A stretch of 50,709 nucleotides of DNA from Bacteroidota bacterium. GTDB lineage: Bacteria > Spirochaetota > Spirochaetia > JABMQR01. Positions 34,928 through 43,456 of the stretch are shown here, one piece after another. Every line of letters starts with the position of its first letter. Position 1 is the stretch's first letter. A model generated the notes under the pieces. It had not been told where the DNA came from and did no database searches. It saw only the letters and a program-made list of their open reading frames with translations. A program made the position numbers and the translations under genes. Location: the NCBI GenBank assembly GCA_013202335.1, contig JABMQR010000262.1, positions 1 through 50,709 of the forward strand. Direction: 5' to 3'.

Positions 34928-35926
34928 ATGATGGATAACCGGCAATTAGTAATTGATACATTGAATCATAAAGAGCGGGAAATTGTCCCATATCAACTGG
35001 ACTTGTCTGCCGAAATGGAAGAGAAGGTAATACAGGCACTCGGGCCGGATTTTCTATCCCAGGTTGATAACTGTTTCGCCATTGAACGGAATGAAATCTT
35101 TGAGAAGGTGGATTCTTATCGAACACGGGATATGTTTGGTGCCGTTTGGCTTCTTGATCAGAAAGGGGATTTTGGAATTGTTGAAAACTGCCAGATTCCT
35201 GAACCTGCTTTGCAGGGATATGATTTTCCACTCCCCGATGAACAGACTATCCGCAGAAAATGTGAGCGTCTGGTCAGCAAAAAAAATGAGACGAAGTTTA
35301 AAATGTATACGATCGGCTTTTCACTCTACGAGCGGGCCTGGACCCTGCGGGGAGTGGAGAATGTTCTGATGGATATGATCCTTCATCCGGAATTTATTAC
35401 CGGACTGCTGGATCGGATCGTCGACTATAATATGGCGGTGGTAAAGATAGCAATGGAGTATCCTATTGACGGGATATTTTTTGGGGATGACTGGGGTCAG
35501 CAGAAAGGGCTTATAATGGGACCGCACTACTGGAGGGAATTTATCAAACCTCAGCTTGCCCGGCAGTATCAATTTGTAAAAGATCATGGACTCTATCTTT
35601 GTCAGCACTCCTGCGGTGATATTCAGGAAGTATTTCCCGATTTAATAGAAATTGGTCTTGATATATATAATACGTTTCAGCCGGAAATTTATGATGTTGC
35701 CCACATTAAAAAAACGTTCGGGGATCAGCTTACTTTTTACGGGGGAATTAGCACACAGCATGTACTTCCGTTCGGAACTCCTGCCGAAGTTGCTGAAGAG
35801 ACAAAAATGATGATTGATATTATGGGGAGGGACGGAGGATATGTTGCTGCCCCGACGCACGCGATGCCCGTGGATATTCCGGTTGAGAATATGCTGGCTT
35901 TTTTGGAAGTGGTGAGAAATCAGTAG
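34928..35926 (+). CDS. URO-D/MtaA-superfamily protein with HxC but no late cysteine
   Basis: A 332-residue barrel protein. H227-S-C229 is in CQHSCGDIQEV, as in MtaA-type zinc sites, but the late position reads YVAAPTHAMP, with no cysteine. A histidine there might serve as the third ligand. GDDWGQQKGLIMGP near residue 185 is a superfamily motif. GGAG at 34917-34920 precedes ATG 34928. It is divergently paired with a PocR-AraC regulator and followed by a strong terminator, so it forms a single-gene regulated unit. Confidence 0.85.
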   Translation: MMDNRQLVIDTLNHKEREIVPYQLDLSAEMEEKVIQALGPDFLSQVDNCFAIERNEIFEKVDSYRTRDMFGAVWLLDQKGDFGIVENCQIPEPALQGYDFPLPDEQTIRRKCERLVSKKNETKFKMYTIGFSLYERAWTLRGVENVLMDMILHPEFITGLLDRIVDYNMAVVKIAMEYPIDGIFFGDDWGQQKGLIMGPHYWREFIKPQLARQYQFVKDHGLYLCQHSCGDIQEVFPDLIEIGLDIYNTFQPEIYDVAHIKKTFGDQLTFYGGISTQHVLPFGTPAEVAEETKMMIDIMGRDGGYVAAPTHAMPVDIPVENMLAFLEVVRNQ

Positions 35927-35957
35927 CAATGGGGGTCAGACCCCCATTGCTCTCTTT
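35925..35957. terminator. Bidirectional Rho-independent terminator
   Basis: AGCAATGGGGGT (35925-35936) pairs perfectly with 35940-35951 over a 3-nt loop, followed by CTCTTTTT on the plus strand. It ends the URO-D transcript and lies between convergent genes. Confidence 0.9.
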
Positions 35958-35968
35958 TTCAGGTGATG

Positions 35969-36541
35969 TTACTTTTTTTGTTCTTCAAATTCAGTATATT
36001 CTACTGTTATAATAGAGGAGTCACTGCTGCTGTATTTTACCACCCTTAATGGAAGTACTAGGGAAAGTCCTCCAATAAGAATAGCTGAAGAAATAATTGC
36101 TGCCTTCCCTAATGGTGATTTGCGCCCCACTATACCTACTGCCAAACCAATAACTACCAGGGAAATTCCTAATAATAATGAAATGTTTCCGAAAATTCCT
36201 GGCGTCCCTGAGAGCTCAGAGATTATCAGAACAAGAATTGGTAATACGACTCCGCTAATGACAATGATTAAAGCCCATTTTCCCAATTGCTGTTCTGTGT
36301 AGGTAGGTACTTTTTTTGAAACATTGCTTTGAAATGATTCTGGTGTCTCCATTTCATCTATTACACTCTGAATCTCCTCCTTTGTAGGACTGATGGAAAA
36401 CCTTGCTTCCAGTGCTTCGTATATATGCTCTTCCAGAGATCGCAGCAGTGCATGCTGTTCTTCCCGGCTTTTTTCCCGAATATTCCATTTTATGGATTTC
36501 AGGTATTTGCTTATTGGCTTCTTTGCATTTTTGTTTACCAT
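35969..36541 (-). CDS. HAAS/DUF1700-type membrane protein
   Basis: A 190-residue protein. The N-terminal helical part (SREEQHALLRSLEEHIYEAL and TKEEIQSVIDEMETPESF) is the HAAS signalling domain pattern, followed by three membrane helices (about 88-168) and a short polar tail. HAAS proteins are nearly always encoded beside PadR regulators, as here, and are thought to modulate membrane processes. It starts 3 nt after the PadR stop codon with AAGGAG in front, so the two form an operon. Confidence 0.85.
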   Translation of the reverse strand: MVNKNAKKPISKYLKSIKWNIREKSREEQHALLRSLEEHIYEALEARFSISPTKEEIQSVIDEMETPESFQSNVSKKVPTYTEQQLGKWALIIVISGVVLPILVLIISELSGTPGIFGNISLLLGISLVVIGLAVGIVGRKSPLGKAAIISSAILIGGLSLVLPLRVVKYSSSDSSIITVEYTEFEEQKK

Positions 36542-36544
36542 CTG

Positions 36545-36883
36545 CTACTCCTTTCCAGCTTGATTATTGATCAAGTCATCAATTGCATCTTTAAGATTTC
36601 CCCAGTAACTATTCAAACTATCCAGGTATACTTTTCCTGAAGTGGTCAGGGAGAAGTATCTTCTTGGAGGTCCATTAGATGAGGGTTCGGCACGCACCTG
36701 CAAATACCCATCTTTGCCTAATCGTGCGAGAATGGGGTAGAGGGTGCTTTCAGTTAAAGCCAGCACTTCGATTCCTTTCAATTTGTGAACTATTTCATAC
36801 CCATAACTCTCATTGTCGCACAGTAGATTTAGTAAGCATAATTCGAGTAATCCTTTTCTAAACTGCCTTATCCACTCCTGCAT
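36545..36883 (-). CDS. PadR-family transcriptional regulator
   Basis: A 112-residue winged-helix repressor. The core reads GLLELCLLNLLCDNESYGYE followed by a recognition helix region (ALTESTLYPILARLGKDGYL) and the wing (RRYFSLTTSGK). I chose the inner ATG at 36883 because GGAGG lies about 5 nt before it; the outer ATG at 36895 overlaps that site. A 13-bp inverted repeat overlaps the predicted promoter just upstream, which suggests autorepression. It is not obviously linked to the metabolic genes around it. Confidence 0.9.
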   Translation of the reverse strand: MQEWIRQFRKGLLELCLLNLLCDNESYGYEIVHKLKGIEVLALTESTLYPILARLGKDGYLQVRAEPSSNGPPRRYFSLTTSGKVYLDSLNSYWGNLKDAIDDLINNQAGKE

Positions 36884-36898
36884 GAACTCCTCCATATC

Positions 36899-36944
36899 AG
36901 TACTATGTATTGGGTACTATATAATACAAAGTACTGGTTGTCAA
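36899..36944 (-). promoter_or_regulatory. PadR promoter with overlapping operator
   Basis: On the minus strand TTGACA (36944-36939) and TATAGT (36921-36916) have a 17-nt spacer. An inverted repeat, AGTACTATGTATT (36899-36911) with AATACAAAGTACT (36923-36935), matches at 12 of 13 positions and covers the -10 region. Probably the autoregulatory PadR site. Confidence 0.75.
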
Positions 36945-36995
36945 GAATTGTACTAAAATATTAAAGGAAATTATTTTTGTATGAGCGGGTGAGAG

Positions 36996-37019
36996 GGAGG
37001 GACGGAGGGACGGAGGGTG
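36996..37019. repeat. Short purine-rich tandem repeat
   Basis: GGAGGGAC occurs twice in tandem (36996-37011) and a third, imperfect copy follows to 37019. It lies in a 160-nt gap without genes, downstream of the convergent URO-D gene. Confidence 0.7.
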
Positions 37020-37104
37020 GGGTTTGGAAGTTGTTCTCAGCTATTTACTTGATGCTTGATAATATTATTGAGATTATTTTTTATTTCCTGTTAATAGTTC
37101 AGAA

Positions 37105-38175
37105 TCAATAGCGGCCAAAATCCTCAATTGCTCTTATTATCTGGGGATAGCTTTTTTTCCAGCAATCTGGGGGCGGGTTTTCAGAGATCTGAATCTGCAG
37201 CCGTCCGGAATCGCCAGCCTCGGTAAGAAGCTCAACAGTTGTCCGGTAGATATCTTCTTCGCTCCCCAGATGAACGGAAGAGGGAAAGTTCAGCATAAGG
37301 CGCATATCCGGCCACATGCTGTTAGCTGCAGCTACTGAGGTATCGTTGTCAGGCGGCGGAGAGAATGAATCCAATCCCCTGACGCCGGATTCTCCAATAA
37401 GAGGCCAAAGTGGTTTAAGATCCCCATCCATATGTACGATAAGCGGGATCTCTTTTTCTGCAAAGAGTTCTGAAACCTTCCGGTAATAAGGAACACAATA
37501 CTTCTCAAATCGTTCAGGTCCTATCAGCGGGGCGGTAATATTATCACCGATGACTATATAAGGAATTTCAATCTCATCAGCGACTCGGGAGGAAACAGCG
37601 GCTGCCTGTAAAGTGATGTCTCCGAAAAGAGCCATGACTTCATCAAGAAGGATCGGATCGTCCATCAAATGGAAGCTCAGATCCATCATGGATACCCAAT
37701 TTACCCAGAGTTCCTGAAAAGGGGTTCTGCCGATCCATGTGTGCGGTAATCCATCATCTCCAACATAATCCCAGCTGCTTGTCAATTTTTTCCGGTTTTC
37801 CACAACACGGATGTCCGATAAGTAGGCCAGAATGATTTTGTAATCTTCGAGAGAGGTGATGAAATGCTTGTTGATATTTGTCACTTTGGGAATTCCCGGT
37901 ACAGGGACCCGCTCCTGATACAGAGTGCCGACAGGTGTATGTAGTGTGGTTATATACACAACTCTACCGTTTCTCGTTATTTGGTCAATCTTCATTGTGC
38001 AGTGTTCGGTCACCAGGCGGTAAGCTTCAGTCCAGATGGAGATTCCCATATTCTCACGTCCCAGGACACTCCAGATCTCTTCATTGGGTGCACCGATATT
38101 GTCATACTGAACGAAAGGAACCCGGTCAATGGGGAGACCTTTGATATAGCGGGACATTCTCTCTTTATTTGTCAT
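37105..38175 (-). CDS. URO-D-superfamily protein, HxD variant
   Basis: A 356-residue protein with H248-M-D250 in IVHMDGDLKPLW at the place of the MtaA zinc HxC. The last barrel strand reads IQISENPPPD, without the late cysteine. The N-terminus (TNKERMSRYIKGLPIDRVPF) is the usual superfamily opening. The ATG overlaps the stop of the upstream gene by 4 nt (ATGA), so both are made together. An acidic residue replacing the cysteine argues against a thiol-transferase zinc site. Confidence 0.8.
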   Translation of the reverse strand: MTNKERMSRYIKGLPIDRVPFVQYDNIGAPNEEIWSVLGRENMGISIWTEAYRLVTEHCTMKIDQITRNGRVVYITTLHTPVGTLYQERVPVPGIPKVTNINKHFITSLEDYKIILAYLSDIRVVENRKKLTSSWDYVGDDGLPHTWIGRTPFQELWVNWVSMMDLSFHLMDDPILLDEVMALFGDITLQAAAVSSRVADEIEIPYIVIGDNITAPLIGPERFEKYCVPYYRKVSELFAEKEIPLIVHMDGDLKPLWPLIGESGVRGLDSFSPPPDNDTSVAAANSMWPDMRLMLNFPSSVHLGSEEDIYRTTVELLTEAGDSGRLQIQISENPPPDCWKKSYPQIIRAIEDFGRY

Positions 38176-39260
38176 TTTTTACGTACTCCCCAAGATGATA
38201 TTTTTTTCAGGATAGAGTCGGCTTCATCCTGAGAGCCGGCAGTCACTTTCATCCATACGCCTTCCGGAGAGAGGGATTCTGTGATAATTTCCAGCTCATC
38301 CGGAAAGACCTCAGTCAATTGTATACCTTTTCCGGCTTTTTGAATTTTTCTATATATGTGAAGATGATCTGATGCCCGGCCGTTACCGGCTCCATAGACC
38401 CACTGTACTGCATCCAACTCCTTAATATCAAGAAGTGTGTCGAGATGGGTGAGAGCCCCGGGACCATCAAGATGGTAGAGGTTCTTTTCCATATGTAACA
38501 TCTCTTCTATGAGCGGCTTGAGGAAAATTTCTTCAAACATGTTATTGGAAATCATACAGGAGAAATCATTGGAAGGAACATGCCATTTACGGCTCGATAC
38601 TATTCCCGGCCATCCGGTAATTGCCTGATTACTGTTAGTGAGTTTTGTGAAATAGTGATCGTAGAGCGTGAAGAAATCTTTCGTAATCTGAACCAGAGCC
38701 TGTTTCACTTCAGAACTGTTGTCAATAACATCAAAATTCATGTTCATTGGACCGCGAAATCCAACCAGACCATCTGCTCCGGTGTGAATATCAGTCCAGC
38801 CGGTATAGAATTCGCCTTTTCCCGCCTCAAGAAAAGCAAGGTACAACTCTTCCATTTTTAGAAAATATTCATTTGTTTTACTGAATGAGAAATCTTGGAA
38901 ATCAGACCAGTTTGAAAGAAATGGTTCTATATAGGAGGTATCTTCCTGGAAATGCAGTGTCCCCCCGAAACAGGCACAGAAAAAATCTGGACCTAAATTT
39001 GGATTTGCTGTAGGGAGTGCATCACCCAAATACGTAGTGTTTTTCACTTTTGCCAATACTGTTTCTGTCTGGTATGAAACATCAGTCCATCGTTCTGCTA
39101 ATGTAGGGTGCCTGTTTTTTGGATATGGAAATAATGAGGGTGAGTTTGTTACCTCGATGCAGACAACAGGTCGATCAAGAACAGCTTTATCCCAGAATGC
39201 ATCCTGCCGGTTTATTCTCATTTCCCAGTCATCAATTTTATTAATTGGCATGATTTTCAC
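38172..39260 (-). CDS. URO-D-superfamily protein, HLDG subgroup
   Basis: A 362-residue protein, paralogue of the one at 30972. H263-L-D265 is in LYHLDGPGALTHLDTLLDI. The N-terminal MRINRQDAFWDKAV and later SLFPYPKNRHPTLAERW follow the family outline. I chose GTG 39260 because AGGAG lies 6 nt upstream on the minus strand; TTG 39275 would overlap that site, and ATG 39251 is also possible. It heads a two-gene operon with the HxD protein and is divergent from an AraC regulator across about 75 nt. Confidence 0.75.
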   Translation of the reverse strand: MKIMPINKIDDWEMRINRQDAFWDKAVLDRPVVCIEVTNSPSLFPYPKNRHPTLAERWTDVSYQTETVLAKVKNTTYLGDALPTANPNLGPDFFCACFGGTLHFQEDTSYIEPFLSNWSDFQDFSFSKTNEYFLKMEELYLAFLEAGKGEFYTGWTDIHTGADGLVGFRGPMNMNFDVIDNSSEVKQALVQITKDFFTLYDHYFTKLTNSNQAITGWPGIVSSRKWHVPSNDFSCMISNNMFEEIFLKPLIEEMLHMEKNLYHLDGPGALTHLDTLLDIKELDAVQWVYGAGNGRASDHLHIYRKIQKAGKGIQLTEVFPDELEIITESLSPEGVWMKVTAGSQDEADSILKKISSWGVRKK

Positions 39261-39335
39261 AACATACTCCTGCAAGCAGTATCACCTGAAACCGGGTATT
39301 TTGAAAGTGTTAATTTTGTTGTAGTATGTGGACAA

Positions 39336-40199
39336 ATGTTGCAAAGAAAACTTTCAAAAGATTTAAATCAGGAAATAATACCTATCATAGGCATGATGCC
39401 GTCTGAAGCAGTTTCAGAAATGTATATATCGACGGTTGGGATTTTCCAAAGCAGCGGACACTTCTATTGGGAGCAGATAGCACCCGGGGTCTGTATTCAT
39501 TTTATCTATGGCGGTGCCGGTATATTTGAGGTTGATAACAATCAATATGAAGTAAAAAGTGGAGAAGTCTTCCTTTTTTGGCCGGGTCAGCGTATTCGGT
39601 ACTGGGATTTTCCCGATAGACCCTGGCGATATACCTGGATGTCTATCGATGGTGATGAGCTGTCCTGGATTTACCGTGAGGCTGGTTTATCCAGGAGAAA
39701 CCCTCATCTGGTTCTGCAGGATATTCCGGAATTGACTCAAAGTATTGATGATATTGTGTGGACTTTTAAGCAGGGTCAATATTCATCCCTATACCCCTGT
39801 CATGCAGCTGTTCGTCTTATTGATCTTTTGGGTGCACAAGTTCGCTCATTAACTCCGTCAACTTCTGAACCGTTAGGCACTGCTGTTAAGAGACTAATTG
39901 ACAGTTTTCATCTCTCCGTACCCTCAGTCGATGAAATTTCTGATCAGCTTAAAGTGAATAGGGCAACAGTATACAAAGCGTTCCATGCACTTTATCGGAT
40001 GTCAGTAAAGGAATATATTGAGATAAATCGATTTGAAAAAGCCTGCAGGCTGTTGTCAACTTCGCCTGCAAGTATTAAGGAAGTGGCCTTTTTCTGTGGT
40101 TACCGGGATTCAAGATATTTCAGCCGCACGTTCCGGAAAAGATTTGGCAAGACACCGAGCGAGTGGCGGAATGGGAAATTCACAGTAACCAGAGTGTAG
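39336..40199 (+). CDS. AraC-family regulator with cupin-type sensor
   Basis: A 287-residue regulator. The N-terminal half (about 30-130) is a cupin-like AraC ligand-binding domain (GVCIHFIYGGAGIFEVDN and EVFLFWPGQRIRYW). The C-terminal double HTH reads VDEISDQLKVNRATVYKAFH and VAFFCGYRDSRYFSRTFRKR. It is divergent from the operon 39260-37105 and convergent with the URO-D gene at 40258. Likely a sugar- or glycoside-type sensor controlling the divergent operon. Confidence 0.9.
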   Translation: MLQRKLSKDLNQEIIPIIGMMPSEAVSEMYISTVGIFQSSGHFYWEQIAPGVCIHFIYGGAGIFEVDNNQYEVKSGEVFLFWPGQRIRYWDFPDRPWRYTWMSIDGDELSWIYREAGLSRRNPHLVLQDIPELTQSIDDIVWTFKQGQYSSLYPCHAAVRLIDLLGAQVRSLTPSTSEPLGTAVKRLIDSFHLSVPSVDEISDQLKVNRATVYKAFHALYRMSVKEYIEINRFEKACRLLSTSPASIKEVAFFCGYRDSRYFSRTFRKRFGKTPSEWRNGKFTVTRV

Positions 40200-40257
40200 G
40201 GTGAAGATAATTTATATCAAAAACCTTCTAAAGCCATTTATTAATGGTGAAATTGGC

Positions 40258-41184
40258 TCATGTTTCATTAAACTTTCTGAAGACGCTCAGCATGTACTCA
40301 TAATTTGAAAGCGGAAGTCCCGGAAAAAGTGAATTTGAGGTGCTGAAAATATACCCCCCACCCGGAGCACCATGCTCCAGAGCATAGAGAGCTGAATCTC
40401 GGATGGCTTCATCCGGACCATCCTGCATTAAGCTGCACTGCACATTTCCCATTATTGCAAGCTTTCCGTATGTTTGCTTTTTAACTTCTGCGATATCAAC
40501 TCCTGCCATGGGGTCAATAGATTGTAAGCAATGTGCTCCAAGGTCAATTAATTGATCTAAAACCGGCATTATCATACCATCAGTATGGATAAATGCATAC
40601 ATTCCAAGCTCCTTCACATGATCAACCTGTCTTTTCCAGTAGGGAGCAATAAATTCTGCAAAATGAGCGGGAGAGATAAAGGGATTAGCGTTGAACGCTA
40701 TATCATTCGGCATGTAAATAAAATCGGCACCTGCAGCAGCCAGCTGGTCGATTGTTTCTATTGCCTTGCTGCACAGGGTTTCAGCATGTGCATGGAGTTC
40801 AGCAGGATTTTCCAGTAAATTAATGGCAAAGGTAGTCCAGTCAGTTACATTTTCTATTGACCACACTCCATTTCCGCACATCCCGCCAATAAGAATTTCG
40901 TCACCGAACTCCTTTTTAGCAGCTATGATGCCTTCAGGATCAGACCAGGGCCAATACACGCACAGCGCATCCCATTTGTACTGTTCAACAATTAAGCGGT
41001 AAATTTCCATACATTCATTAATTGCGATTTTTTTTTCCGGAGCGCTCATGGAATTCCAAAGTGCGGGATCTGGAAAGTGTTTTCCAAAAGCTAAGTCTTC
41101 AAGCTCGAACATGACCTCAAAGTGGGGAGGTCTGTCAGGTTGTTCAAACCGAAGTGCCATTTCCATTCTCTGTTTTCCTGTCAT
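40258..41184 (-). CDS. URO-D-superfamily protein, H(T/S)DG subgroup
   Basis: A 308-residue protein with H200-T-D202 in AFIHTDGMIMPVL and YMPNDIAFNANPFISP. The last strand reads YIFSTSNSLFPG, with serine where some relatives have cysteine. It is the closest match in the window to the protein at 48447 (FHSDGYLMDAL and VADDIAFNSGLFLPP). AAGGAG precedes ATG 41184 with 7-nt spacing on the minus strand. It is divergent from the HTH-less sensor gene at 41306. Confidence 0.85.
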   Translation of the reverse strand: MTGKQRMEMALRFEQPDRPPHFEVMFELEDLAFGKHFPDPALWNSMSAPEKKIAINECMEIYRLIVEQYKWDALCVYWPWSDPEGIIAAKKEFGDEILIGGMCGNGVWSIENVTDWTTFAINLLENPAELHAHAETLCSKAIETIDQLAAAGADFIYMPNDIAFNANPFISPAHFAEFIAPYWKRQVDHVKELGMYAFIHTDGMIMPVLDQLIDLGAHCLQSIDPMAGVDIAEVKKQTYGKLAIMGNVQCSLMQDGPDEAIRDSALYALEHGAPGGGYIFSTSNSLFPGLPLSNYEYMLSVFRKFNET

Positions 41185-41257
41185 TTAATTTCTCCTTATC
41201 AACCATGTATTACCAACTGTTACAATCCCACCTGCTTCGGGTCACTTCATAAAACTA

Positions 41258-41286
41258 TTGACTGCCGGCACTCTTTTCCCTACCAT
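41258..41286 (+). promoter_or_regulatory. Predicted promoter of the HTH-less sensor gene
   Basis: TTGACT at 41258-41263 and TACCAT at 41281-41286 are separated by 17 nt, 19 nt before ATG 41306. Confidence 0.5.
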
Positions 41287-41305
41287 TACATAAGGATCAA
41301 CAAAT

Positions 41306-42139
41306 ATGGCAACTCCAAAAAAAAAATTAATAGAATGCTGCATCTCATTATCTCATTCAGGATTATCTGAAGATCTTTTTTTTATTCAAGTGCTTGATGG
41401 TATTGTCAAAACCTGTGAAAACACAGGATATCATCTCGTATTAAATACACTCTCCGCTAATTCTCCGACAAGTTTGAGAGATGATTTTACAGGAATATCC
41501 GGGGTGATTCTTATAAATCCTCTTTCTGACCACTCATTGATTGACAAATTAAATGCATCAAAAATCCCCTTTGTTGTTATAGGTACACCGGAAATACAGG
41601 AAGACGTATTCTCTGTTGATATTGATGTAGTAGGGGCTGCTTATCAGGTGTCACACTATTTGATAGCAAAAGGTCATAGCAACATCTGCTATATCAACAG
41701 CCCCGGCGATTATATGCATAGCAATCAATATAAAAGGGGCTTCAAGCTCGCCCATCATGAGAGTCAGGTCCCCTGGTTCGAAAAAAACTATTCAGAACAA
41801 CACGTTACCTCAGAAGCTGGTTACCAGGAGACCGAAAAAATATTACATACATTTCCGGAATGTACAGCCATTGTCACCACCAATGAAACTGTTGCAAAGG
41901 GTGTTCTGGATAAATTGCACGAAGCCAGAATCCGTATACCTAAAAAAATGGCTGTGATGAGTATGGGCGGAACCCCGGTTGGTTATCTTTATAAACCTGG
42001 AATTACAACCATTGATTATTCATCGATAACATTAGGTACCGTTGCTGCTGATCTTCTTGTTGAAGTAATTTCAAAAAAAAGAATACGCCCAAGCCATCTA
42101 CTGCTGCCTACGCAACTGATTGAACGGGAAACAACTTAA
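41306..42139 (+). CDS. LacI-type sensor domain without DNA-binding HTH
   Basis: A 277-residue protein made almost only of a LacI/GalR-like periplasmic-binding-protein fold (LACI-type motifs GVILINPL, VGAAYQVSHYLIAKGHSNIC, ITTIDYSSITLGTVAADLLV). It starts directly at the first strand (KKKLIECCISLSHS) and lacks both the HTH and the hinge. There is no signal peptide, so it should be cytosolic. AAGGA at 41292-41296 precedes ATG 41306. The upstream 121 nt are shared with a divergent gene, leaving no room for a lost HTH. It could sense a ligand and act through a protein partner. Confidence 0.8.
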   Translation: MATPKKKLIECCISLSHSGLSEDLFFIQVLDGIVKTCENTGYHLVLNTLSANSPTSLRDDFTGISGVILINPLSDHSLIDKLNASKIPFVVIGTPEIQEDVFSVDIDVVGAAYQVSHYLIAKGHSNICYINSPGDYMHSNQYKRGFKLAHHESQVPWFEKNYSEQHVTSEAGYQETEKILHTFPECTAIVTTNETVAKGVLDKLHEARIRIPKKMAVMSMGGTPVGYLYKPGITTIDYSSITLGTVAADLLVEVISKKRIRPSHLLLPTQLIERETT

Positions 42140-42146
42140 TTTACTT

Positions 42147-43445
42147 TTATTGACACTCCTTTTTTAGTCCCTCTTCCAAAATATCAAGCGATGTATGCAT
42201 TTGGTCTGAAGTTATGGTTAATGGCGGACAAATCCTGTTGGGGACAAGGCGAAGCCCATGTTTCATACAATAGAGATACACCCTGTTCCATGCTTCATTA
42301 TCAACCTCTTTGGTAATCTTGTCTTTTACCAGTTCAATTCCCCAAAGCAGACCCTTTCCCCGTACATCACCAACAGATTTGTATTTTTCAGGCCAGGAAG
42401 AGATTCTCTCTTCAATTTCTTTTCCTCTTTCCGCCGCATTGTGGATTAGCTGTTCATCTTCCATAACTTCCATAGTTCCCATCGCTGCGGCAACTGATAA
42501 TGGATTTCCACCGAAGCTGGTACTGGACCCGCCGCCTCCTGCTGCTCCGTAGGGGTATGCGGACATGATCTCTTTTTTCCCGCCGACAACCATGACGGGG
42601 AAACCACTTCCCAGCCCTTTTCCGAAAGTTGTTATATCCGGTTCTACATCAAAATGCTCAATAGCTAAAAATTTTCCAGTCCGTCCAACTCCGGTTAATA
42701 CTTCATCTGAAATTATCAGTATGTCTTTTTCTCTGCAGATTTCCGCAAGCCGTTTCCATGCACCTGGGGGTGGGACGATGATTCCCCCCGCTCCTGCGAT
42801 CGGTTCAAAAATTACTGCAGAAATTTCCTCTGTTCCGCTTCCCTGAATCAGGTCAAATGATGCCTCTATACAGGCAAGTCCGCACTCCGGATGTTTCAGT
42901 TTCATTGGGCAGCGGTAGCAGTCGGGATAGTGCAGGCGTGTTACATTTACTGCCGGACCAAACTCTTTTGGCAGCAGGTAGGATCCCAGGCTTCTGGTTA
43001 ATAGGGTTCTTCCATGGTAAGCGTGTGTCATTGCTGCATAGAACCAGCGTTTGTTATAGCTGCTTGCTGCGCGTAATGCAGCTTCAACAGTTATTGATCC
43101 TTCGCAGTAAAAAGCAAAAGTATCGATATCTTTCGGCATATGTTCTGTCAATTTTTGACAGAGTTCGGCCCTTTCCGGTGTTGGGAATGCGTATACATGC
43201 CAAAGCTTTTCGGCCTGCTCTTTCAGTTTACTTACGAGTTTTGGATGGCAGTGGCCGGTTGATGAGGTAAGTATTCCTGCTGAGAAGTCGAGGTATTTAT
43301 TGCCGTCTACATCATAAATGTATACACCTTCTCCTCTGTCAAATACTAAAGGCAGACTGTCAGCGATGTTTGATCTTCCGGAGATAACAAATTCAATATC
43401 CTTATCCCATAACTCTTTCGATTTAGGTCCTGGTAAATTATACAT
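42147..43445 (-). CDS. Class III PLP-dependent aminotransferase
   Basis: A 432-residue transaminase of the GABA/ornithine type (aminotransferase class III). The PLP lysine is K276 in TTFGKGLGSGFPV, and the conserved aspartate is in ILIISDEVLTGVGRTG. The cofactor-phosphate region is around YCEGSITVEAA, where GABA transaminases read NSGSEA..EA. An insert with four cysteines (PDCYRCPMKLKHPECGLAC) resembles that of GabT-like enzymes. AAGGAG precedes ATG 43445, 11 nt after the stop of the methyltransferase gene, so the two form an operon. The likely substrate is an omega-amino acid released or formed by the partner enzyme. Confidence 0.88.
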   Translation of the reverse strand: MYNLPGPKSKELWDKDIEFVISGRSNIADSLPLVFDRGEGVYIYDVDGNKYLDFSAGILTSSTGHCHPKLVSKLKEQAEKLWHVYAFPTPERAELCQKLTEHMPKDIDTFAFYCEGSITVEAALRAASSYNKRWFYAAMTHAYHGRTLLTRSLGSYLLPKEFGPAVNVTRLHYPDCYRCPMKLKHPECGLACIEASFDLIQGSGTEEISAVIFEPIAGAGGIIVPPPGAWKRLAEICREKDILIISDEVLTGVGRTGKFLAIEHFDVEPDITTFGKGLGSGFPVMVVGGKKEIMSAYPYGAAGGGGSSTSFGGNPLSVAAAMGTMEVMEDEQLIHNAAERGKEIEERISSWPEKYKSVGDVRGKGLLWGIELVKDKITKEVDNEAWNRVYLYCMKHGLRLVPNRICPPLTITSDQMHTSLDILEEGLKKECQ

Positions 43446-43456
43446 AGTACCGCTCC

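Noticed and set aside
36996..37019. Tandem GGAGGGAC units as a possible CRISPR-like array
   Set aside because: The unit is 8 bp, without spacers, and only two exact copies exist.
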